Assembly: GCA_016717145.1 (NCBI GenBank)
Contig: JADKGD010000015.1
Location: 1-64,000, forward strand
Direction of reading: 5' to 3'
DNA from: Saprospiraceae bacterium
Lineage (GTDB): Bacteria > Bacteroidota > Bacteroidia > Chitinophagales > Saprospiraceae
Length of the DNA: 64,000 bases
The translations under genes were made by a program, and so were the position numbers. The notes beneath the pieces are model-generated. The model had not been told where the DNA came from, searched no databases, and saw only the letters and a program-made list of their open reading frames with translations. Shown piece after piece: positions 20,849-28,947 of this stretch (the first letter of the stretch is position 1; the number at the start of each line of letters is the position of its first letter).

Positions 20849-21493
20849 CTATTCGTTCTTTTGAAAAATCCGCACTGCATCTAGCTTAGAATGAACATTT
20901 AATTTCTCATAAATACTTCTTATTTGAGCCCTGACCGTATGTGCGGAAACAAATTTACCAGCGGCAATCTCTTTATACGAAAGACCTTTGTTTAGTCCGC
21001 TCAATACCTCCCACTCCTGTTTAGTAAGCTTGTGCAGTTCATTATTTATCTGATTACATTGATTAAACGAGTCAGTGACCAATCTCGATATCTGAGGAGA
21101 CATTGGAGAGCCTCCAGCTGCCATATCGAAGATATCTTCTACAAGCTTTAATGGGTCTCCGCCTTTAAGTATATATCCTTTTGCGCCAGCTTTCAAAGCA
21201 TCAAAAACATCATAGGCATCAAAATGTGTGGTGTACATGATAAAATCGATATTCTTATTATTAAGATTGCATTTTCTGACACACTCAGTACCCGACATGC
21301 CAGGTAAGCCTATATCCATCAATACAAAATCTACGTCTACTTCATCGACGTGTTTGATAAAATCTTCGGCACTACTGAATTCGGCAGAGCAATGAATATT
21401 GTCCGAAAGTTCTATAACTTGTTTCGTTAAAAATCTTATGTCATCATCATCTTCGACAATACATATTTTGATATTTTCCTGAGCCATGATCAT
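20849..21493 (-). CDS. NarL/FixJ-family response regulator
   Basis: 214 residues. The receiver domain (about 8-125) has the acidic pocket VEDDDD, phosphoacceptor Asp60 in VLMDIGLPG, the switch Thr in MYTTHFD and the Lys in KGYILKGG. A LuxR-type helix-turn-helix covers about 150-210 (LTKQEWEVLSGLNKGLSYKEIA ... VSAHTVRAQIRSIYEKL). Start ATG at 21493, or the ATG two codons later at 21487; both sit close to the predicted transcription start. It is the only NarL-type regulator in the window and should be the partner of one or both HisKA_3 kinases at 8928 and 17654. A copy of the candidate operator overlaps its own promoter, suggesting autoregulation. Confidence 0.88.
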   Translation of the reverse strand: MIMAQENIKICIVEDDDDIRFLTKQVIELSDNIHCSAEFSSAEDFIKHVDEVDVDFVLMDIGLPGMSGTECVRKCNLNNKNIDFIMYTTHFDAYDVFDALKAGAKGYILKGGDPLKLVEDIFDMAAGGSPMSPQISRLVTDSFNQCNQINNELHKLTKQEWEVLSGLNKGLSYKEIAAGKFVSAHTVRAQIRSIYEKLNVHSKLDAVRIFQKNE

Positions 21494-21506
21494 TTTTATG
21501 AATAGG

Positions 21507-21538
21507 CAAAGATACGTGTTTTATATGCTACTCTACAA
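21507..21538 (-). promoter_or_regulatory. Candidate promoter of the response regulator
   Basis: Minus strand TATCTTTG (21507-21514) as -7 and TTG (21536-21538) 21 nt upstream as -33. The -33 lies in the dyad at 21533-21552, the same layout as for the LytTR operon at 8821-8851. Confidence 0.5.
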
Positions 21539-21552
21539 TAGTTCATTTGTGG
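21533..21552. promoter_or_regulatory. Candidate operator, site 3
   Basis: CTACAA-TAGTTCAT-TTGTGG: the same dyad as site 1 with one mismatch in the left arm. The 20-mer at 21535-21554 is identical to 8848-8867. Centred about 50 bp upstream of the response regulator start. Confidence 0.5.
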
Positions 21553-21629
21553 TAGATTTTATGATTAAATTCAATTGCCTTTGGCCCAATTTGTTCATTT
21601 GCCTTCGGCCAATTGAACTTTATTGCCAA

Positions 21630-21943
21630 ATTGAAATAAGCGAAGCGAATTGACCTAAGCGAAGCGTATTGAATTTAGCGAAGCGAATTGAATTAAGCGA
21701 AGCGTATTGAATTAAGCAAAGCGAATTGAATTAAGGGAAGCGTATTGAATTAAGCGAAGCGTATTGAATTAAGCGAAGCGAATTGACCTAAGCGAAGCGC
21801 ATTGAATTAAGCAAAGCGTATTGAATTAAACAAAGCGAATTGAATTAAGCGAAGCGAATTGACCTAAGCGAAGCGTATTGAAATAAGCGAAGCGAATTGA
21901 AATAAGCGTAGCGAATTGAACTATATTGAACTAAGCGTAGCGT
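21630..21943. repeat. 19-bp minisatellite, 15 contiguous units plus one displaced
   Basis: Consensus ATTGAATTAAGCGAAGCGT. Contiguous units start at 21630 and every 19 bp to 21896 (ending 21914). A partial ATTGAACTAT (21915-21924) precedes one more unit at 21925-21943, and decayed pieces continue to about 21980. Variation is mostly at the last base (A, T or C) and at AATT/ACCT/AAAT in the middle. Less regular related sequence precedes it from about 21570. It fills the gap between the divergently placed start of the response regulator and the stop of the prenyltransferase gene. There are no spacers, so it is not a CRISPR, and 19 is not a multiple of three. Confidence 0.9.
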
Positions 21944-21982
21944 ATTGCCAAATTGAACCTAAGACCTAAGCGAAGCGTATTA

Positions 21983-22846
21983 TTAAATCATCAAATCAAC
22001 AATAAACAAAGTTCCGAATATCAAACTGGATGCGCCATTGGTAGTAAAAAATGCCATGTTGACCCTTGACAAATCAGAAGGTTTTATAATCATATGCTGG
22101 TAAATAAGAAAGAGGCAGAATATTCCCAGACCAATAATGGAAGTGATGCCCAATGTAGGATATAGGTCATGCGATAAAAATACAGCAATAACCATAAAAC
22201 CTGCCGAAAGCACATGAAAAATTTGGGATAACCGCATTGACCGTATCCTTCCCAATGCCGCTGGAATAGAATTTAAGTGATTGTTTTTATCAAAATCTTC
22301 GTCCTGCAGTGCATAAATAATATCAAATCCTGCCACCCAAAACATGACAGCAAACCCAAATAATACAGGAATAAAATCAAACCTGGCTGTCACAGCCAGA
22401 TATGCCCCTACCGGTGCCAATGCAAGCCCAACACCTAAAACTATATGACATAATGCCGTAAATCGTTTAGTGTAAGAATAACCCAATATGACCATTAAAG
22501 CAATAGGGCTCAATACAAAACATAACGGATTAATGAAATAACTTGATATGATAAATAATAAACTATTCATTACGACAAACCACAAGGCGGCATCTGCAGA
22601 TATGAGGCCAGCTGGTATCTCTCTGACCTTTGTTCTTGGGTTATTGGCATCAACATCTCTGTCAAGCCAACGATTGAAAGCCATAGCAGCGCTTCTGCCG
22701 AATACCATACACATTACAACAAGCATAAAGATCACCCATTGGAACGGTTCTTCCAATATGCTGTATCCTAAAAAAAATCCTGTCATGGCAAATGGCATAG
22801 CGAAGATGGTATGGCTGAATTTAATGAGGCTTAGATATTTTTGCAA
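21983..22846 (-). CDS. UbiA-family prenyltransferase, probably of menaquinone synthesis (UbiA/MqnP-like)
   Basis: 287 residues, a usual length. Integral membrane enzyme with about eight hydrophobic segments. It carries the two Asp-rich prenyl-diphosphate/Mg binding motifs, NRWLDRDVDANNPRT (residues 58-72) and YALQDEDFDKN. The family transfers a polyprenyl chain to an aromatic acid. The sequence resembles the 'putative 4-hydroxybenzoate polyprenyltransferase' group that includes MqnP of the futalosine menaquinone route. Since Bacteroidota generally use menaquinone, MqnP-like activity is more likely than true UbiA, but no other mqn gene is in the window. Confidence 0.8.
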   Translation of the reverse strand: MQKYLSLIKFSHTIFAMPFAMTGFFLGYSILEEPFQWVIFMLVVMCMVFGRSAAMAFNRWLDRDVDANNPRTKVREIPAGLISADAALWFVVMNSLLFIISSYFINPLCFVLSPIALMVILGYSYTKRFTALCHIVLGVGLALAPVGAYLAVTARFDFIPVLFGFAVMFWVAGFDIIYALQDEDFDKNNHLNSIPAALGRIRSMRLSQIFHVLSAGFMVIAVFLSHDLYPTLGITSIIGLGIFCLFLIYQHMIIKPSDLSRVNMAFFTTNGASSLIFGTLFIVDLMI

Positions 22847-22871
22847 GGGGCTTATTTATGATTGGACAAAA

Positions 22872-22902
22872 AAAAGGCTGCTCTTGTACAGAACAGCCTT
22901 TT
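22872..22902 (-). terminator. Rho-independent terminator of the DUF1573 lipoprotein gene
   Basis: AAAAGGCTG (22872-22880) and CAGCCTTTT (22894-22902) form the stem; on the minus strand it is followed by a run of T. It lies 24 bp past the stop at 22926. Confidence 0.75.
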
Positions 22903-22925
22903 ATATAACTTATCAAAAGAATTTT

Positions 22926-23504
22926 TTATTTCTTAGGAGCTGCTGCATCGGCTTTTGCGTCAATCTTTCCTTTGATTGTAAGGAATGTTTCAGCAGGATC
23001 AGTATTTGCAGTAATGGTAACTCTCTTAGAATCATCTTTTCCACCTACAGCACCTTTACCTTTAGAATCAAAAACAACTTTGATTTCACCTGATTTACCT
23101 GGAGCAATAGCATCTTTTGGCCATTCAGGTACTGTACAACCACAACTTCCTTTAGCATTGCTAATGATCAATGGCTCCTTACCTGTATTTTTAAATTTGA
23201 ATACATGTGTCATTTTTTCACCATCCATTACTTTACCCCAGTCATAAGTTTCTTCTTCAAATTTAATCGTAGTCAACGGTCCTGTTGGTACGGGTGCTGC
23301 AGCAGCTTGTTGAGCACCATCAACAGCAGCATTAGCCGCACCAGCAGCAGCCGGGTCCATCATAGGATCAGCGGGTGTAGCAGCAACTCCAGTAGAGTCA
23401 GTTGTTAAGGCAGCATTTGCATCTGTTGCACTCTTATCTTTGCAAGATGTAAATGCAAAAACTGTTACTAAAGCCAATACAGCAAATAAATTAAACTTTT
23501 TCAT
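22926..23504 (-). CDS. DUF1573 lipoprotein
   Basis: 192 residues. Signal sequence with lipobox (FAFTSCKDK), then an Ala/Pro-rich low-complexity linker of about 55 residues and a single DUF1573 Ig-like/HYDIN-type domain with the signature FKFKNTGKEPLIISNAKGSCGCTVP. The CGC pair is typical of the family. The role of DUF1573 proteins is not established; they are periplasmic or outer-membrane and abundant in Bacteroidota. A paralogue without lipobox lies at 48189-48719. It has its own promoter and terminator, so it is monocistronic. Confidence 0.85.
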   Translation of the reverse strand: MKKFNLFAVLALVTVFAFTSCKDKSATDANAALTTDSTGVAATPADPMMDPAAAGAANAAVDGAQQAAAAPVPTGPLTTIKFEEETYDWGKVMDGEKMTHVFKFKNTGKEPLIISNAKGSCGCTVPEWPKDAIAPGKSGEIKVVFDSKGKGAVGGKDDSKRVTITANTDPAETFLTIKGKIDAKADAAAPKK

Positions 23505-23551
23505 TATTGAATTCTTTTAAATGATTACAAAAATTGTTATTAAATATTGCA

Positions 23552-23581
23552 CAAAAATATATCTAAAAATGATACCAACAA
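23552..23581 (-). promoter_or_regulatory. Candidate promoter of the DUF1573 lipoprotein gene
   Basis: Minus-strand TATTTTTG (23552-23559) as -7 and TTG (23579-23581) as -33 with a 19-nt spacer; start codon about 48 nt downstream of the -7 box. Confidence 0.5.
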
Positions 23582-23654
23582 TGTGTCTTGGATAAACTAC
23601 AGTGCGATTAACAAGTATTTAACATTAATCAATAAGGATTAACATGATGATTGG

Positions 23655-25286
23655 CTAGGACTTTACCCATTCCTTAAATTCTTTCAAATTTTTGGTATTT
23701 AAACACATTTCCTTCGTTAGTCCTCCTTTCCTTCCGGCAGCTACACCATAATTAATATAATGTATAGACTCTTTTGAATGTGCATCAGGATTTATAGCAA
23801 TCAAAACATTTTTTTCCATTGCATAAGGCAACAAAGTCCAGTCAATATCCAGACGTTGCGGATTGGCATTTAATTCAATGACCACCCCATTACTTGCACA
23901 CGCATCAATGATTTTTTTAAAATCTACCGGATAACCTGGCCTTGCCAATAACAATCTTCCTGTAGGATGACCAAGAATCCTGGTATATGGATTTTCTATT
24001 GCTTTGATCAATCTTGAGGTGGCTTTTGTTTCATCCATATTAAGTACAGAATGCACCGAAGCTATCACAAAATCAAATTGTTTAAGTATTTCTTCACGAT
24101 AATCCAATGACCCATCAATTAAAATATCACTCTCAATACTTTTGAATATTTTAAAACCGTCACCATATTTTGCATTAAGCGTCTCAATTTCTCTGATTTG
24201 GTTCAAAACCTTTTCTTCTGACAAGCCACCTGCATAGCCTGCAGACTTACTGTGATCCGAAATCACAAAATATTCAAAACCACATTTGCGCACATATTCA
24301 GCCATTTCCTCGAGTGAATGTAAGCCATCACTGTAAGTGGAGTGATTGTGTACGATGCCTTTAATATCTGTCACTTCTATAAGCCTTGGAACTTGCCCTT
24401 TTTTATATAACGTAATGGTATCAATATTTTCTCTGAACTCAGCAGGAATAAAATGTACTCCGGCTTTTTTAAAAATTGCTGATTCAGATTCAAAATAAGT
24501 ATTGTTGGCTTCAAAATAACTTAGAAACGATTCCGAACAAGATCGTTTGAATAACTCCCAATAAAAAGATTCTTTTGTAACTACCTCGATATAAACAGGA
24601 AACCCATTAAAAGTATAACATGCTTTTTCATCATTATAGACAAAAGATTGATCAGATAAAATGTCAGCTTCGATTTGAATGGTTGCCAATATTTCAATTC
24701 CCTTTACTTCAGGCATCATTCTTTTGATGTCCCCGCTTAGGGAAAATAATTGACCTGGGTAACTTGCTTTTAACCATGTTACCAAATCATCAGCATGTTT
24801 ATGCAAATGAGCATACAGATATTTTCCTTTTGATTCAATAAAATATTCAATTCTGTCTTTTATCTCCTCTTGCAATTTTGAACCGAAACCCTTATAAGAC
24901 ATTAATCGATTTTCATTGCAGGCATAAAGTAATTCACCGATGGAATGTATCTCCATCTCCTTCCATATTTGTTTGACTTTTTTTGGCCCAAGACCTTTTA
25001 CAGAAAGCATTTCCTGAATGCCGGACGGTGTAATGTCCTGGTACTTCTTTAATGTCTTCATTTCTCCAGTAGACAATAATTCTTCGATCTTATCAGCAAT
25101 AGCAGAACCTACACCAGGAATAGCAGCAATATGTTCTTTACCCATTGTCATCAGATCACCTTCAAGTTTCCTCAGACTCACATAAGCATTCGCATACGAA
25201 CGTATTTTAAATGGGTTCTCATCATGGAGTTCCATTAATTTTGCAAGCAAATCAAAGCGACCCGCTATTTGTTTATTGTTCAACAT
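23655..25286 (-). CDS. PolX-like protein: helix-hairpin-helix/DNA polymerase beta-like N-terminus with intact PHP domain
   Basis: 543 residues from the ATG at 25286; an upstream in-frame start at 25310 is less likely. Layout matches bacterial family X polymerase (PolX): an 8-kDa-like and HhH region (IPGVGSAIADKIEELL, VKGLGPKKVKQIW), a nucleotidyltransferase-like region, and a C-terminal PHP phosphoesterase with metal-site motifs HNHSTYSDG, ISDHS, ESDILIDG, ASVHS, LGHPTGR and NPDAHS. In the polymerase palm the expected GDID-type catalytic Asp motif reads KGIEI and the GSxRR motif reads SGDIKRM, so polymerase activity is doubtful while the PHP hydrolase or exonuclease looks active. Stands alone on its strand. 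Confidence 0.85.
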   Translation of the reverse strand: MLNNKQIAGRFDLLAKLMELHDENPFKIRSYANAYVSLRKLEGDLMTMGKEHIAAIPGVGSAIADKIEELLSTGEMKTLKKYQDITPSGIQEMLSVKGLGPKKVKQIWKEMEIHSIGELLYACNENRLMSYKGFGSKLQEEIKDRIEYFIESKGKYLYAHLHKHADDLVTWLKASYPGQLFSLSGDIKRMMPEVKGIEILATIQIEADILSDQSFVYNDEKACYTFNGFPVYIEVVTKESFYWELFKRSCSESFLSYFEANNTYFESESAIFKKAGVHFIPAEFRENIDTITLYKKGQVPRLIEVTDIKGIVHNHSTYSDGLHSLEEMAEYVRKCGFEYFVISDHSKSAGYAGGLSEEKVLNQIREIETLNAKYGDGFKIFKSIESDILIDGSLDYREEILKQFDFVIASVHSVLNMDETKATSRLIKAIENPYTRILGHPTGRLLLARPGYPVDFKKIIDACASNGVVIELNANPQRLDIDWTLLPYAMEKNVLIAINPDAHSKESIHYINYGVAAGRKGGLTKEMCLNTKNLKEFKEWVKS

Positions 25287-25310
25287 GAATTTTGCAGATT
25301 GACCACGCAA

Positions 25311-25995
25311 AGTTAAACAATCTTATTTCAAACTCAAACTACAAATAAATTGAGTGAGTATAACATATTGCACAAAATATTTAACTGCCTCGCAAACCCT
25401 ACCCGACTTCCAGAGCAGGCGGGCTCATTCCCAATGAGGTAGGCCCCAAAAAAACCCTCCCATCAAAGGGATGATCTCCCCTTCAGGGGTCGGGGGTAGC
25501 GCAGGCAAAATGAACAAAGTACTTCGACTGAAGATTGCTATGACGATTTGCTCAAGGCTTGCTACGCACTTCTCGGTCAAAGCGTCTACTAAGCGCGTTG
25601 TGCCCCCCTTCAGGGGCCGGGGGTAGCGCAGGCAAAATGAACAAAAGTACTTCGACTGAAGATTGCTATGACGATTTGCTCAAGGCTTGCTACGCACTCC
25701 TCGGTCAAAGCGTCTACTAAGCGCGTTGTGCCCCCCTTCAGGGGTTGGGGTAGCGTGGCTAACTAGTGTTTTTGATCAGGGACGAAAAAGGTAATGAAAA
25801 TAAAGTAAGTATGATCTTAATGATTTGAATGCAGGCAAACGACGAGTTGCATTCAGCTCAGTGGTCGGGTAAATAGAGGAAATATTCCATCCAGATAAAT
25901 TATCTAAAGTATGTTTTATTCGTCTTCATACTTTTCCGGAAAGAAGTGCAAAATGTTATATACACATAAATCGAGATATGTAATGTATCAATATC
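25311..25995. other. Gene-free 685-bp stretch with GC-rich repeats
   Basis: No convincing frame on either strand. After an AT-rich stretch next to the PolX-like gene, composition shifts to GC-rich from about 25385 to 25760, covering the 127/128-bp tandem repeat. The remainder is unstructured to my eye. Confidence 0.6.
25478..25757. repeat. 127/128-bp GC-rich tandem repeat, two full units and a partial third
   Basis: Each unit begins with the hairpin CCCCTTCAGGGG, at 25478-25489, 25605-25616 and 25733-25744, so the period is 127 then 128 bp. It continues GGGGGTAGCGCAGGC in units one and two. Inside each unit there is a small palindrome CTTCGACTGAAG. The two full units are nearly identical; one extra A accounts for the length difference. 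The third copy stops after about 25 bp. Confidence 0.85.
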
Positions 25996-27282
25996 CTAAA
26001 AAACTTTAAACCTTTCAAAACAAGCTTTTTCAAGTTCTTCTCTGTCATCAGGATGCGCAATATTGATAAGTTCGTGTGCACGTTGCCGCAGATTTTTTCC
26101 AAAAAGATAGGCAACACCAAATTCTGTCACTATATAATGTGCATGCGCTCGTGTTGCAACAACTCCTGCACCTTGTTTAAGAAATGGCACAATCCTGCTC
26201 ATACCTTTTTTTGTGCGGGAAGGGAGGGCAATAATAGGCTTACCTCCTTCGCTCAATGCTGCACCTCGCAGGAAGTCCATCTGGCCACCTACACCGCTAT
26301 ATTGCATAACCCCAATCGAATCAGAACAAATTTGACCGGTAAGATCTACTTCGATGGCACTATTAATGGCAATAACTTTTGGATTTCTTCGGATCACGTG
26401 GGGATCATTCACATAATCAATATCCAGAAACGTAAATCCCGGATTGTCATCAATATAATCATACAACCTTCGACTTCCCAGTGCAAAACCGGAAACTATT
26501 TTATTGGGATGAATGGCTTTGTATTTATTGGTGACGATATCATTATCAAATAAATCTATGATGCCATCCGAAAGCATTTCAGTATGCACACCCAGATCTT
26601 TATGGTTTGTAAGACATCTTAGCACTGCATCAGGAATCGCACCTATACCCATCTGTAATGTGCTCCTGTCTTCTATCATATCAGCAATATAGGATCCGAT
26701 TTTTAACTCCTCCTGTCCTACCCTATCTCCAAATGTTGTTTCATGTAATGGATCTTCAACATATACCATAGCATCAAATCTTTTTGTATGTATCATGCCA
26801 TCACCGTGGGTTCGGGGTACATTAGGATTTACCTGAGCGATAACCCTTTTGGCTGTATTGACTGCAGATCTTGCTACGTCTACAGAGATACCCAAAGAGC
26901 AATAGCCATGTTTGTCAGGAGGCGTCACCTGAACAATGGCCACATCAATAGGTAAAACATTTTTTTTAAATAGTTCGGGAATTTCACTCAGAAACACAGG
27001 TACATAATCAGCCCTCCCTTCCGCTACATCCTTTCTTATACTCTCCGAAACAAACAACGAATTAATATTGAAAGAATCACTCAACCCCGGTTGGTCAATA
27101 AAAATCGGACCAAGTACACTGATAAAAACCAACTCTACATCCCGGAGTCTTGGACTCTGAAGGGCTAAATGTTTCAACATGGTCGTTGGAGTTTGAGCAC
27201 TACCGTGTATAAAAACCCTGTCCCCACTCTTGACAATGCTGAGTGCCTCTTCAGCTGAAACATAGTTAAAAGGAATACGCAT
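25996..27282 (-). CDS. Acetyl-CoA hydrolase/transferase family (4-hydroxybutyrate CoA-transferase-like)
   Basis: 428 residues, full length for this family of class I CoA-transferases. The conserved catalytic Glu lies in GVHTEMLSDG, and the C-terminal domain has the expected GGQMDFLRGAALSEGGKPI and ATRAHAHYIVTEFGVAYLFGK motifs. The enzyme moves CoA between acyl-CoA and a free acid such as acetate or 4-hydroxybutyrate through an enzyme-CoA thioester; which acid cannot be told from sequence. Cytoplasmic. No obvious partner gene is adjacent. Confidence 0.85.
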   Translation of the reverse strand: MRIPFNYVSAEEALSIVKSGDRVFIHGSAQTPTTMLKHLALQSPRLRDVELVFISVLGPIFIDQPGLSDSFNINSLFVSESIRKDVAEGRADYVPVFLSEIPELFKKNVLPIDVAIVQVTPPDKHGYCSLGISVDVARSAVNTAKRVIAQVNPNVPRTHGDGMIHTKRFDAMVYVEDPLHETTFGDRVGQEELKIGSYIADMIEDRSTLQMGIGAIPDAVLRCLTNHKDLGVHTEMLSDGIIDLFDNDIVTNKYKAIHPNKIVSGFALGSRRLYDYIDDNPGFTFLDIDYVNDPHVIRRNPKVIAINSAIEVDLTGQICSDSIGVMQYSGVGGQMDFLRGAALSEGGKPIIALPSRTKKGMSRIVPFLKQGAGVVATRAHAHYIVTEFGVAYLFGKNLRQRAHELINIAHPDDREELEKACFERFKVF

Positions 27283-27450
27283 AAATTATTTTTTTTTATT
27301 TCCAATACAAATAAAGGCAGGATAGCTGTATGTAGCTATTGACCATTATCATAAATTTGAATGACATTCCTCATATTTTAAATTTTTTTAAATTGAATAT
27401 ATATAATTGATTGTCAATAAATTACAAGTTATCCTTCAATGGTATATTAT

Positions 27451-28068
27451 TCAATTTACAGCTTCATTATCTTCCGAAAATAAGTCAAATACACCCATAC
27501 CGACCCTGTAAAAATCAATAAGAATATTTTCGGGGACTAGTACATTGTGTGCATAAAATATCAAATAATAATTGGCAGCTTCTATGGTCCAGCCACTCGT
27601 TTTACTAAAAAACTTTAACACTTTATTGTCAAAGGTGTGTCTGATAAATTCTTCTTCATCACCTGTTAATTTATATTTTTCAGAAAAAGAAGGATATTCC
27701 TCAAAATTTATGTCATCCCAGCCAAAGTAAGAAGCAATTTTACTACCTATGGTCTCTGGTTTCATCCTGAATTCAGGTAAACCTAATTTTTTGGAATTGA
27801 TAAACATTACCGTTTGTTCAAATGTGTGAAAAGTTTTACCTGTTGAAATAGTGTAAGTATAATCAAACAAATTTATTTCAGTCTCCAAAGAAGGCGATTT
27901 GGATTGGCATAAATTTCTAATCTTACCAGTAAACTTATTGAAATGTTCAAAATACACCAGAGATGCTTTAACGCCAAACTCATCAATACCCAGGTATGTC
28001 ATATTAAGTAAAGCACAAATGTCATGAAATTTTTCCTTCCTTAGATCTTCTTTTTTATTTCCAAACAT
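27451..28068 (-). CDS. Hypothetical cytoplasmic protein
   Basis: 205 residues from the ATG at 28068 (MFGNKKEDLRKEKF); an in-frame start at 28095 adds nine residues I consider untranslated. No signal peptide or membrane segment. Aromatic-rich (many Phe and Tyr) with motifs such as GWDDINFEEYPSFSEKY and SGWTIEAANYYLIFY, which resemble the core of immunity or DUF3137-like proteins, but I cannot assign a family. Divergently placed from sdhC with about 160 bp between them. Confidence 0.6.
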   Translation of the reverse strand: MFGNKKEDLRKEKFHDICALLNMTYLGIDEFGVKASLVYFEHFNKFTGKIRNLCQSKSPSLETEINLFDYTYTISTGKTFHTFEQTVMFINSKKLGLPEFRMKPETIGSKIASYFGWDDINFEEYPSFSEKYKLTGDEEEFIRHTFDNKVLKFFSKTSGWTIEAANYYLIFYAHNVLVPENILIDFYRVGMGVFDLFSEDNEAVN

Positions 28069-28194
28069 AACAATCACTTTTAAATAAGGACACAATATAT
28101 GTCAATAAATAAAAAATATTTGTCAATTTTAGGTAGAATAATTCTAAATAGCGAAAATCAGAAAACAGTTATTCATAATTTCTTTTACTATTTA

Positions 28195-28202
28195 TAGCTT
28201 TG
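28195..28202 (+). promoter_or_regulatory. Candidate -7 box of the sdhCAB operon
   Basis: TAGCTTTG fits TAnnTTTG, 24 nt upstream of the sdhC ATG. No clear -33 TTG at 19-21 nt. Confidence 0.4.
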
Positions 28203-28226
28203 CAGAATTACTAAAAAAATTGTTCT

Positions 28227-28904
28227 ATGAAGTGGTTAGTTACCTTCTTTGGCTCTAGTATAGGAAAAAAATTGCTTATGAGTCTGACCGGTCTATTCCT
28301 TATCCTGTTTTTGACCGTACATTTATTAGGTAATCTACAATTATTGCTCCACGACAACGGTCTGGCTTTCAATACTTATGCAAAGCTAATGACAACAAAT
28401 CCGTTGATCAAAATAATATCTTACGGCAACTATTTTTTTATATTGCTGCACGCCTTCGTAGGTCTGTCGCTTTGGTGGTACAATAGAAATGCAAAAGGAC
28501 AAAGTTATGTTGTATCCAACCATAACAAAACATCATGGGCATCCAAAAATATGGCACTTCTCGGCACGCTCATTCTTGCTTTTATCCTTATTCACATGGG
28601 TGATTTCTGGCTTAAAATGAAACTGGACCAATTACCTATGGTTACCATTGATGGAGTTGAAGTCAAAGACTTATATTTTAGGGTAGCCGAAGCTTTTAAA
28701 AACCCATTACTGGTAGCATGTTATGTCATTGGAATGGGTGTATTGTCCTTCCATCTTTGGCATGGATTCCAGAGTGCTTTCCAGACTTTGGGCTTAAACC
28801 ACAAAAAATATACCCCAATTATAAAAGGAGCAGGCAAAGCTTATGCTATCATAATACCTGCAGGATTTGCTCTGATTCCTATTTACCATTTTTTATTCAA
28901 ATAA
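28227..28904 (+). CDS. sdhC: Succinate dehydrogenase cytochrome b subunit
   Basis: 225 residues with five hydrophobic helices, the fused membrane anchor of type-B succinate:quinone oxidoreductases. Conserved His residues that can ligate two haem b groups are seen (LTVHLLGNL, FILLHAFVG, LILIHMGDF, LSFHLWHGF). Carries electrons between the FeS subunit and menaquinone in the inner membrane. First gene of a C-A-B operon; sdhA starts 43 nt downstream. Confidence 0.92.
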   Translation: MKWLVTFFGSSIGKKLLMSLTGLFLILFLTVHLLGNLQLLLHDNGLAFNTYAKLMTTNPLIKIISYGNYFFILLHAFVGLSLWWYNRNAKGQSYVVSNHNKTSWASKNMALLGTLILAFILIHMGDFWLKMKLDQLPMVTIDGVEVKDLYFRVAEAFKNPLLVACYVIGMGVLSFHLWHGFQSAFQTLGLNHKKYTPIIKGAGKAYAIIIPAGFALIPIYHFLFK

Positions 28905-28947
28905 CATTGAACAATCCATTTTAAAAGGATTATTAAAATATATTACA

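Noticed and set aside
21570..21980. Possible CRISPR array
   Set aside because: Units of 19 bp follow each other without spacers and no cas gene is present; this is a minisatellite.
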